Assembly (NCBI GenBank): GCA_019095985.1 | Contig: CM032660.1 | Location: forward strand, 11,738,941-11,802,940 | Length of the DNA stretch: 64,000 bases | DNA from: Streblospio benedicti | Lineage: Eukaryota; Annelida; Polychaeta; Spionida; Spionidae | Direction: 5' to 3' | Part shown: positions 22,801-33,855 of the stretch, one piece after another | Layout: every line of letters begins with the position of its first letter | How positions within the stretch are numbered: position 1 is the stretch's first letter | Position numbers and translations under genes: made by a program | The notes under the pieces: generated by a model | Databases searched by the model: none | Told to the model about the DNA's origin: nothing | Seen by the model: only the letters and a program-made list of their open reading frames with translations

Positions 22801-25037
22801 TATGTAATGTAGTGTGTGAGTGTAAGTAATGTGGAAAATAACTAAAATAATATCTGCCGGTTACATTTTGTATTGGCGGTTGCAAAACGTGTTGTGGTTG
22901 CAAAATGCGGCTCGAGACCCCTTTCCGGTTGCAAAACGCGTTAGCGGTTGCCAAATGCGTCAACGCGAAATGCAACTGGTATGGTTGCAAAACGCGGCTG
23001 GTTGCAAAACGCGGCTCAACAGGGGGAGCCACCGGATTCGCAAGTGGACAGACACTGCTGATTGTCTGCCGCGGCGTATATCGTGTCGCGGAACAAGCTA
23101 AAATTACAACCTGTTCTGTGTAGTTCTCCTTCAAATAGTCGCACAACGTCAAAAAGTTCCAAGTTCAGTCCAGACAACTCCCAGTCCACCAGACACACTT
23201 CATCTGCAATCAGTAAAAGTAATAATAGGCATTTGTTTGTCAAATGTGCAATAATGGATGTTTCATGTACTAAATACTGTTTTTATTCCAGTGATTTGAG
23301 TGAACACACAATGAATTCATAGTATATGGATAAGCATAGAATAGTGTAATAGAATATAATAATACATATTTTAGATTTACATGTCCATCCCATTGAATGA
23401 CTTTACTATGACCATGCCCATTCCATATAGTAGGTATGATACCTGATTCATGGTTATATATAATGTTGTTGACGTGGGCATCATTGTGACAAAATACAAT
23501 CTCGTGGCGGGTCATGATGTCCTTGTGGAGAGTTTTGCAGTGCAGAATGTCCTCTTCTATAACGTCCACAGGCGGTAAAGCGGCTGGTTTACTGAACACA
23601 GGCGCAAAATGACCACATTTAAACTGTGTTAAAACTCGTTTACACGTGGCATGAAACGGATAATTTAAACATGTAATTAAATTAGCCAATCAAATGCTAA
23701 AGAATGCTGTGTAAGCTACATCTAAGTCGATTATATGCACACGCAGCCCTGCATTCTATGCCTACATCTCTGAGGCCTACATGGACTTACAGACTGTTGC
23801 GTTTTGTATATCTCCAGAGTTCATCCATAGTTCTCGTTGTGAACGGCTCAGCCTCACTGGAAGTTTGTTCAGGTCTAAAGCTATGGATTTTATGCATCTT
23901 CCTCGCTATTGCTCTGAAAGGAGCATTCTTAATAATATGTGTTCAACGCGCGTCGTAGTCTTTAATATCTAATGTCTTGACACAGAGAGAAATTAGTCAA
24001 ATACCTTAATACTTCTTCCTGCTCAAGGAAGCTTCTGCTCAATGTTATTCCATGGAAGTAATCAACAACATACCCATTGTCAAAACTAGAAATGTAATAA
24101 AACCACAAAAGGAATATTCATAACAGTTGTCATTTATTATTGTTAGTTTTATATAAGACACCAGGAGTAGCATGTTATTCTTATTGCTCCAATAACATAC
24201 TTTTTGTTCCGTACTTGCAGATCCAAGTTGCGGAAGTGGGACCATAGCTGGCAAACCCCTACCCCGCTACCACATCCCTGAATATGCCACTGTTATTTCA
24301 TAGCCTAAGGCTATGTGGTTACCATGCTAATTGTAATGTTTACCTTACTGACAAAACCCTAATTTCATCTTTCGATAGAGAGATCCAGTAGCAGGGAACG
24401 GCGAGCAGAGCGTACGTGTCCCTCCTCCACGTTTTCACAAAAATATTTCATTTTCATGGCATTTAGAGTCCTTTGATAGTAGAGTCCATAAATAGGCGCC
24501 CCCTTCCGAGAACCTGGATCTGCCAGTGCTCCCATATTACCTTGCGTAGAACTTTGGTGCTAGCCCTTCACAACTCAAAGACCTCACTATGCAGACTTCT
24601 TTACGTCTGTCTAACAAAATCTTTTCAAAGTCCTTGTTGTAGTCTTCGAATATTCTTACTATCACAACGTCCCCATTGTGACTGGATGACTTGTCTTCAC
24701 ACATCAGCAGGCAGTTTAAGTCGCCATCTTTGTTTTTCTGCACAAATTTTGTTTACATATATTCATTTATATACAATGTATGTCAATCGCGTAGATTGGT
24801 AATATATGCGCCGTTTACTTTGATCACTATATCATAATTATACGCATGTAGTCATTTGTTCATTTACAATTTTATTTGACGATCCTTTCGTAAAGTAATT
24901 GATCTTAATAAATATGGCTTACTTACACTTATAGATAACGTTTCAGGTCTCCATAGTGGTTTTATAGTGCCAATAAGATGCAGTACTGACTCCTTATATC
25001 TGTCAGCTGATGAGTCGATGCGTAAATTAACGTGCAT
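19878..25037 (-). CDS. Ethanolamine/choline kinase family protein (complete, 9 exons)
   Basis: Exons are 24927-25037, 24541-24737, 24005-24085, 23791-23913, 23443-23591, 23111-23203, 21033-21169, 20384-20460 and 19878-19926. Phases close exactly to 1,017 nt, or 338 aa. The protein would phosphorylate ethanolamine and/or choline with ATP, the first step of the Kennedy pathway, in the cytosol. VVIVRIF (about 60) corresponds to the N-lobe strand. FDNGYVVDYFHG and AIARKMHKIHSF match the hinge and following helix. IVFCHNDAHVNNIIYN carries the catalytic Asp (about 208) of the Brenner motif, and VCLVDWELSG the metal-binding Asp (about 227). The C-terminus YALCYYERFQRLKEL corresponds to the end of vertebrate ETNK. 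The length is a little short of the usual 360-450 aa. Divergence from HNDLLxxN to HNDAHVNN makes the substrate uncertain; vertebrate-like ETNK is only the nearest match. Confidence 0.88.
22038..23021. repeat. 984-bp imperfect palindrome with subterminal repeat arrays (foldback element)
   Basis: Both ends read TGTTGAGCCGCGTTTTGCAA inward, and the match continues imperfectly across the whole element to a centre near 22530. Inner matching pieces include TGCATTTGAGGGAT/ATCCCTCAAATGCA and CCCACATCACAGCC/GGCTGTGATGTGGG. The outer about 180 bp of each arm is an array of GTTTTGCAACC units with GCCGCG, CACAAACGC or CAGTTGC between them. G-runs flank both ends (aggggggt and gggggagc). It lies in the kinase intron between exons 21033-21169 and 23111-23203, 90 bp from the latter. 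No protein is visible. It resembles Foldback-type or very-long-TIR elements; the superfamily is undetermined. Confidence 0.85.
24381..24524. mobile_element. GGCAGATCCAGG-type MITE, kinase intron copy
   Basis: It starts with a worn agatccag, contains AAAATATTTCATTTTCATGG, and ends AACCTGGATCTGCC. Related copies lie at 8217-8290, 30111-30240 and 35271-35390. It ends only 17 bp from the donor of kinase exon 24541-24737. Confidence 0.55.
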
Positions 25038-27103
25038 TGTTATGGTAATTCACTATCCTATTTTCATATCAATGTATACATGAAGTGCTAGTGCATTACA
25101 ATGCATTCAAATACTAGTGTGCAGTTATATTCAATTATAAATTATTGACATAGGCTATGTCATGTTATGTTTTTCTTAAATAACCTTTTAAAACTTCTTT
25201 TCAAGGACTCTTAATGTTGTTTCAGTGATAAAACTGTTCGCAGTTTGACCCACATTATCATATTGACATTATTACTATAATACGTTATAGTTATATGTGG
25301 GAGCTCTCTTTGAAAGAACAATATTTATGAAACCAAATCAGTAGTCCGGCAATATTACATATAGATATCGAGGTTGAGGTTGACAGGTACTAGGTAGTCA
25401 ACTTCCTTGCAGATCCACTTGAACGAATTACGCTTAGGGGGAGCTACGCCACGCGAATAACGTACCTGTCAGCCCAGAGACCGATCGAGCAACCTACCAG
25501 CCCTTCCCAGTATTGCCACACAATTGAAGTGGAAGCATGATTACTACAATTTAGCAATATCCATCTCATGATAAATAGTGCTCTGGACAATTTTTAACTC
25601 GTTTCAACCCGAGCAGCAGCAGGAAGGGGTGATGAAGATGCATTTAGTCTGTTCTGGACCTGTTTAGATGGGGATGGGATAGAGAGGGTTGGAAAGAGAA
25701 GAGGAGTGGTGGCGGCGGAATGAAGGGTACCGGGGGTGGCATTTAATGTATTCTGCACGTATTTACCAGGGGTAGCAGTAGCTGGGGGGGGGTATTTCAG
25801 ACATCAATCATTGCCATATACTAAGTATACGTGGTATGTATATGGCTGTGACATATGACGATGGGGGAAAGTGATGGATGTGTATGTAATCTGTTGGGAC
25901 CTGTGTACTGCCGGGTGCTGGTGTGAGGGATGGGGGACATAGGGGAAATAGGGACGGTGTATGTTGCGGATCTCATCTGTTTCAACCCAAACAACGCCAG
26001 GTAGAGAGCTAGTACGTGATAAGTGAATAAGAACAAGACCCATAACCATAATAACTTTTAATGGCTGTCCGACAACACCTAAAATATCACAGTTAGTACC
26101 CTTAGTAAATTACCATTAACAAATATGCTGAGAAAAGTTATGTCTACGACTAAACATTGATGTATCACAAATGCTTTAAAAGTAATAATAGTGCGCTGAA
26201 GTATGAAACACAGAACATAGACGTGATTCCAATATACGTAAGTATCATGAATAATGCCAAGATGATGGTGCAAATAATAATACAAAAAATATTACAAAAA
26301 CTAAAATGTTATTTCCGCCCCTCTTCATCACACAGTATGTAGAGACACAGCAACTAATTTATAGAATACTAAACCAAAACCATATGAATTTTATTCTTAC
26401 TGGGTCTATTGTAAATAATTGTTTTCACTGTTCAGATTTTGTTTGTTTCTATCTCTTTGAATGTAATGTAGATACCAACTAACAGAAGTAGCTGCGTGGT
26501 CGTTTTGATCGGATGATTTATGTCAAAATATACACACAAAGACACTGAATTTACATAATTTCCACACTCGAAAATAGCACATATTCAACACGAACTTTGC
26601 GACAAGTAAATCATATGATTTCATTTTTTTGTTGGTCCTTTACAAGTGATTTTTACAAAATTATTGATATAACATACTAACACTTTTTAATGCGGTAGTC
26701 ATTTATAAAACAACTACACGCGACCAACTGTTGTTGCTCAACAAGGCATAACGTACAATCTGAAGACAATTCGAAAAAAAAAAATATATAAAAAATATGT
26801 TTCACACGAAAGTCAACAAAAATGTTCCGATAACTGGTGTTTACAAGAAGGAGGCGACAGTACATGTACTAAAACAATGATGACAACGACAAAGTTTTGA
26901 GCCTAGTAGACAAAGCTGAAGTTCTTCCAGCGGTAATTGACGCCTCCCTCCCTGTTCTGAAGTTCCATACGTTTAGCCAGCAGCACCTACAACATGTCAA
27001 CGAATACACGCTTTTAGTCCTGGTGTATGCTTCATCGTGTACTAGAATCAACCACGAAACAGATTTAGTTTTGAATACATTGTACGTATCGAATAACTCT
27101 CAC

Positions 27104-27534
27104 CTCTGAGACCCAGTCTTTGTGGATGACAAACGAAAGAGGTCGCTGCGGAATGGTGTTAAGGAAGTACGTATCGTAGTTCTGCATGTGGACGTTAGGC
27201 GGCGCTGGCCGCGTCTCGGGCGTCTTGCAACGGAACGAGTAGGGCAGGCGAGGGGCGATACACGGCGTCCTGGAACACACGGGCGAATTACCATCAGTTT
27301 GAAAACACATTTTTATTACGTATGTTGTCATTGAAAATGTGTCATAAACCAAAGTAACTGGTCCATTTGCTCATGCTGGCAGTTGAAACCATAAATATAT
27401 ACATGTAAATGTCTAGTTTATGTTCCCTGTTGGCCAGGACCAAACGACACCACAATCACACAAGGTCATCGGCATCCTAATATCTTCGGTTACACTATAT
27501 ATATATTGTATATATATATATATATATATATATG

Positions 27535-27613
<79 letters not shown>

Positions 27614-30600
27614 TCATAAAGAAACGAAATATATATAATCTCGTTATGCATTCACCATAAAGAAAAACACATACTTGAGTCCAGGTCTGGTTTAAATACT
27701 GGTTAAAATATAAAAGGAATATATATATATATATTATATATATATATATACCCCTGGCAAAACTACACCATTCTAAAGCCACCGACCTATATAGTGTCAA
27801 CCGATTTGGACATACTAATATTTAAACTATATGACCCAGTTACACTATTCACCAGAGCAAATAAGTTCACATACTTGAGTCCAAGAGGATCTCCTGGTAT
27901 CTCCATCCTCCAGCCATGCTTTTTGAGCTGTTCGTCATAGTCGAGCTTGGCCTGAGGTGGATGGTATTCCTCCTGGACAGACGTGTCATCCACCAGAGTT
28001 GCATCAGGCTCGTCGCCTGGCACCGGGACGGCCTCGGCTTGTTCAGATGCTGCCGCCTCACCACTCTCTTCATCTACAGCAATGGAAAATGTGCATGGTG
28101 CTAGTGAACTGCAGTCTGTTAGCTCGCGGGAGTGTGAGAGAAGTGTTTGTTTGTTTCTTTTGTTGCAATCTGTACATGCCCACACACTCAACAGAAACAA
28201 CATAAAATGTATAGGATCGTTTAATTTACATGCATGTATCTGGAACAGTTTTGTAACAGCTGTATTTCTGTTCTGTTCTTTAATATTATACGCCTGTCGA
28301 AAACAATGTCTTACACTATTTATAAATTTTATCTTCAGATTAATCAAACAAGGGAAGGCACATGCTTATGCTGATATAATCTGATAATTAGCAATCAGAT
28401 GCTGACTATTCGCACAGTGATCATTACCTTTCTTCTCCTCTGCATCGTCTTCTTCCTTTTTGTCAGTGTCCAACTGTCCTGCTACATATTTCTTGTACAG
28501 CTCATATTCCTCTTTGGACCTAAAAATAACATGCAAGACACAAGAGATATTATCAGGATCATTCTGATTGTTGATATTGCTTTGTATTATATTTGATAAA
28601 TATACAATGATAATAATACGTTATAAAAAATCCTGTACTGGTTAAATTATGAAAATGTACAGTGAATAAAGTGACAGTGCGAATATAACAGATATGAGGT
28701 GAATTACAGAGGTAAAAAAATATGAGTTAAAATACAGAGGAAAGTGATAAGAAAATCAAAGAAATAGAAGAAAAGAAAGGGTTACATGTTAAGAAGCCAT
28801 TCCTCCAGTAACGCTACTGTTGTCGGGTGTCTGATCCAGTTATAACTAATGTCATTTTTGTGCTTCGTTTCATGTAATTGCCTAGTGTAGAAGAAGAGAG
28901 AAACAGGGTAATATTTGAAATGCTCAAATCACCTTACGGCATTTGTGTGTAGGCTCTGTTTTCACACCAGATCAAGAATGAGGTAGAAATTTCACTGATA
29001 TCTTCACGCAATTCTTTCGATTTCTATGGATAATTTAACAGAGACGTGCAGAGCCGTGTGGTTGCTTTGTATACCGTGTACCGTCATAATGTACCCTCTT
29101 TTAACATGGGGACAGTCTGTACAGTTAAACAAGCAGGCGAGTGTCCTCACGAGTGGACATGATTCGTAATTATAGTAAAATGTATTAGATCTAGGTGACC
29201 AATAAATGTAGAAAAACGAAAATTAAAGGGTTTTCGATTATCAAGGTTTGGGAAAATATGATACACAATATTTAGAATTATTAGAAAAAGAACAGAAATT
29301 TTTATTAACATAATATACAAATATCGTGAGAAATCGTTACAGATACGTAAAAATTACTTCAATGTTAAAACTTGGGTATAGCCTTAGTGTTAAATTACAT
29401 GCTTGTTGCGTTTTACACTATTCATGTGAGTTTTAATTGTTTTGCTCTTTACAATTTTATCTTACATTTTTAAACCAAAGAACGTTTTATCAGGTAGCAA
29501 TGACACTCCGTGACCATGCACATCTGAATACGTAGAATACTAGTTGGCATTTTCTACTTACTCTGATTCCGGGATTTTATCCAAACATGCCGTGTTCTCT
29601 TCATTTTGATTCTGTGGTCTGGGGGGAAAGAAGGCGAGAAAGAAAACAATGAAGAGCACTAAACATCAACTATGACACAAAGTAGCAGTCTAAACATGTA
29701 TTAAACTTACGTGTATATATGTAGGCTATTTGGAAAGGTAAATGTTACAAATTAGTAAGAGGATATACTAAGATGCAATGGTAGGCCTACGTTATTAGAA
29801 AACACACACACGCAATTACTTGTCTATGCCAGCGTAGGGCGAGAATGACAAAAAAGTTAGAAAACAGAGTGCCATACATTATCTGGACATTAAGCATTAA
29901 GCATTTGCAAATACCACGAAAACTAACACCCCAATAATAGAAATGCATTGGATCTAAATTTTCCTTCTTTTTATACTATCAAACTACTTATATAGCCAAG
30001 TAGAGCAGCAATAAAAGCAAGAGTTTGTGCAGAATAGAAAATTCCCAATACTAGCAAGTCCCGCAGCGTGGCATTGCAGATAAGCGTACACAGCCAACGC
30101 CCCACCCTTTCCACACCAAAATATTTCATTTTCATGTTTTTATACAAACCGCCATCGATTGCGCATACAAAACCCATGAAATCCCTTGAGTGTGCGCCCC
30201 CCCCCCCGGGCCTTTCCCCATCCCAAAACCTGGATCTGCGAGTGCGATCACTGTGACATACCTGGTGGGGCCGGCCGAGCGGACAGGTCGCGGTTTGGGC
30301 GACACCCGCGGGCGGCGGATGGTGGCGCTCTGCACGCGGGAGGTGGAGCGGCTCTCGGGCGGCTGCAAGGTGAACAGAGCGGGGGTTAGAGAAGCAGCAA
30401 TAGATAGGTGAAGACTTGTTGATTGTTAATGCTAGCATAGAATGTTCAAGCAGTAGTCTGATAGTTACGAATGATCGTCCTAAGATGTATGTATCTTTTA
30501 AACTTTACTCTTAACTATGGAACACTGTGCCATTTCACAATGGCTAAAATATCACGATTGATGCACCTTCAATGATCTGTCTGAACTAGCTTTAGTGATG

Positions 30601-33390
30601 GTAGTTGTGTTCGTGTTAACTATAGCAGTACCATGGACTAATTTGCCTTGGGCACGGACGCAGAAACGTTATGATTATTACTCGTGCAGAGTATACCCAG
30701 GGCGTTGTAAACACAACGCAACCATAAAAAGAGTATACACCCGTCCATAGAACACTTTGTGGAATAGGCATGCGTATATTGAAATGTATTATAGTAGTGT
30801 TTATCATTGTTAATCACATGTGCATACAATACATTTATGTTTGCCTCATTCCTGCAAACAACTTCACGGGGTCAACCATGTTCTTCCATTGGACTACCGA
30901 CCAAAGATGTATTGGGGAAGGGTAGGCGTGGGGATACTGAGATTGACAAATAAAATGTCCTACGCACACGCAGTTTCGTATCTTTATCATTCAACATTAC
31001 TCGCACCTTTCTTACATCACGCATATTCCCAAAACATCGAGTGAGAGATAGGGTTAGAGTTGAACCTATACTAGGAGCAACAGGAATCACATAGCTATCA
31101 TAGGCCGCCTTACCGTGGGTGCAAACTGTGCTTGTGGCGGTGCCACGTCTGCGGTGCTGGGGATTTTGGTGGTCCAGCGTTTGCCCGGCCTGGTCTTGTG
31201 AGGGGTTGGAGGACGGGGGCGAGTGTGCGTGGCCCACGCCTCGCGCGTGCTGGGGGACGCACACGTGTTGCACGTAGAGCCCGTGATGTGCAGGTCTGCA
31301 AAAGACGAGTATACATTGTAGTGTGCAACCACCAAGAGTCTCTAAACTATAAACTCCACTCTTTCTGCTCACGTGCAGCTCATTGCAACAATAACAAATA
31401 ATATAGATAGGTAACTTTGATACAAATGTAAGAAATTATCAAACTTTAGAGTATATGATTTTAACGAACGTTGTTTTAAATCCATTCCTCTGGCAAATAG
31501 ATGATATGTATATGGAATTAATTTTATATGGCAGAATTTGATTGACGACTATCTGCAGTGTTCTGTATACAGGGAACTACATGTGCGAACAAAGGCGAGG
31601 CTGCTGCTGAACTAATAACGTGAGATACGAGTGTAGATAAAAAGCTCTAGAAGCTATCAAATAAGATTAGATCAAATCTACTCCTTATAGCATTACATAT
31701 AAGTATTTTATCTTTCAATACCGGCCTATTTATTTTGACATGCCGCTATATAATCTAAAAATCACGTAGCCAATAATAAACCTATACAAAAGGAAATGGC
31801 CAGCACTTAATGTGCACTAACTGGTATCACTAATAGTATCACCACAAACATAATATACATTGATCAAAATGTAAAGGCTGAATTGCATAGCTAAGCGAGA
31901 TAGATCAGTACATTAAGCCAGTAATAACTAACATAAACTTCCCAAAGTTGCTGGCCATATATAGATTTAACAATATACGTTATGATCTAACGGGGCTCTG
32001 ATTCATGTGTAATGGCATTATTTCTCCACCTATTACCTGTGAAACAAACATTTCTCTACCAACAAAAACTGCATATTCACAATAAAAAGGATAAACGCAA
32101 ACTATGGTATGTGTAGGCGATCAATATGGTGGTGGTGATAAGACGGTAGCAACCGATCACTTGACACTGTTTATCTGAGTGTATGACAGATCTCTTACAA
32201 ATCACGGAAGCTGTGATTGTGTTTACAGACATTTGTAAGGGTTTCAATATTCTGCCTGTCATCTGAAGATATTAAAAAGTATCACTTTATTATTGTCATC
32301 ATAAAAACTATAGAACACGCTAATATTAAACCTAATAACCGTTTACTTAGATGTGCGTTATTCATTTGTCCCTAGATTAAAGTTGGGACACTTCATTGCA
32401 GAAGTGACATTTCACGAACTTCTAACTCCCACGTCACATATGGTTAGATATTGATCGAATATAGTCATGTTCAAATGAATCTCGTGAATGAAATTCCTAT
32501 CCAATACATATATGAAACGCTGCCTGCCAGGGACCTATTTTATGTCAGAAAGCTTCATTGATTCTGGTGGTCATTTCAATGTAGGGCCTACCGTGAGTGG
32601 GGTTATGGAAACAAACATTATTCATGTCATCCCCCTCGCTGTAAATATATATATATAATTCATTTTAAAAGGAGCAACACAGTTTCTTGGTATTAAGGGT
32701 GAGTTTTAGTTGGCTGTAGTGGCCCAACCGTTAAAGGGTTAAGATACAAGCACGTCGTTCAAGAGTAAATACGTGTGTACACACGGTGGCTTGAAAAACA
32801 ATTTATGGTACTCCATGAGGCTTAAGATTCTTATATAAAGAATTTTCCGAGATTATCAAATCAAATGCAGCTGTAGAATCTAATGTAAACTCAACATTCA
32901 TCACCATGCAGCAGAACCTCCCCCCCCCCGCCAAAAGAAAAAAACAAACAAAAAAAAATAACCCAACAAAAACACGACCCTCTGTCAATAGATACGTACT
33001 CATGCCCCCTTTGTACCCGTAGCCCTCGTACAGCACTTTCATCCTCCACGCCTCCAGCGCCTTTCCGTAGCCGCGGCGTTCGCCTGCCATATCCTTGGCC
33101 AACCACTGGTCTCCAAGACTTGCGGCGGCGGCGGCATCAGCGGCGGCGGCCGCGGCCTTCTCCTCCTCGTGTAGTCGCTGCATCTCCGAGTAGATGGTGC
33201 GACGTCGCTTCTTGGGCTCCACCTGCGCGCGTAGACGATCCAGGTTCCGGTCCCGCTTGGCCATGTTCTTGATGCGGCTGTGCTCCATTTTGAGCACGGC
33301 GCTGCCGCTCGTCACTCGGCTGGACTCCCTGGGCGGGACCTTCTCCTGGTTCACGCGGTACTGCCACCGCATGCCTATTCCCGTTGTCAT
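27104..33390 (-). CDS. Unrecognised protein, at least 428 aa, eight exons (3' end not found)
   Basis: Exons are 33000-33390, 31114-31295, 30262-30362, 29562-29618, 28786-28881, 28428-28519, 27875-28073 and 27104-27269. All junctions have GT-AG signals and all phases agree, summing to 1,284 nt. The start ATG at 33390 is preceded in frame by a TAG at 33403-33405 in GC-rich DNA, so this is probably the first coding exon. The N-terminal part is basic and charged (KPKKRRR-like EPKKRRRTIYSE) with an Ala-rich helical tract (EEEKAAAAAADAAAAA) and is probably coiled or helical. Then come a Cys pair (GSTCNTCASPSTREAW), Pro/Arg-rich low complexity, an acidic stretch (DTDKKEEDDAEEKK), and a well-kept C-terminal part (KKHGWRMEIPGDPLGLK; NVHMQNYDTYFLNTIP; FVIHKDWVSE). 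There is no signal peptide or membrane segment. I do not recognise the family. If the last donor were ignored, the frame would stop about 14 codons later. Confidence 0.8.
27495..27611. repeat. (AT)n microsatellite
   Basis: A nearly pure AT dinucleotide run of over 100 bp is interrupted by tgtcat. A shorter AT run follows at about 27719-27751. Both lie in the intron between exons 27104-27269 and 27875-28073. Confidence 0.95.
30111..30240. mobile_element. GGCAGATCCAGG-type MITE, copy with worn left end
   Basis: It contains CACACCAAAATATTTCATTT, then CCGCCATCGATTGCGCATAC, a C-run, and ends AAAACCTGGATCTGCG. It is 22 bp from the donor of the exon at 30262-30362. Confidence 0.55.
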
Positions 33391-33640
33391 CTCCAAGTCC
33401 CCCTAGCGCGGCGCATGCGCCGGTCTAGGCCATTTTTGGAAACAACCACTAGTCAGCATGTAGATATGTACTGATGTTAGAGAATGACTGTTCTTATTTC
33501 CCGGGAACGCTAGGCGTTTGTTCACGTAACGGCTAACGTTGATGTTGTTTTACGTTTGTCGTGGTCTACTCATTCTATTTACGTTTGGCGATTGTTCGTG
33601 TACGGCAAACGTTAAAGTTAAACATCGGTTGTTGAACAGT
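33391..33640. promoter_or_regulatory. Probable promoter and 5' UTR region of the 27-33 kb gene
   Basis: Upstream of the start codon at 33390 the sequence turns GC-rich with several CpG (GCGCGGCGCATGCGCCGG at 33406-33423). An in-frame stop precedes the ATG. Palindromic GCGCATGCGC resembles an NRF1-type site, which is common in metazoan TATA-less promoters. This is inference; no TATA box is seen. Confidence 0.35.
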
Positions 33641-33855
33641 TTTGCTATTATGATTATCTGCAATAGACGTATATCGAAATTCTGGCCATATGAAATGAAA
33701 GTGCACCTTTCCGAGACTTATCAATTATGTACTTTCAAGCTTAGCCGTAGTTTAATAATAGCCTGCATCAAATTCGCGTCAAATTGAGAGACAATATAGT
33801 CGGGATCAATGTAAACGAGCACGACTCAATGAATAGGTCGGCTTGTCCCCCACGC

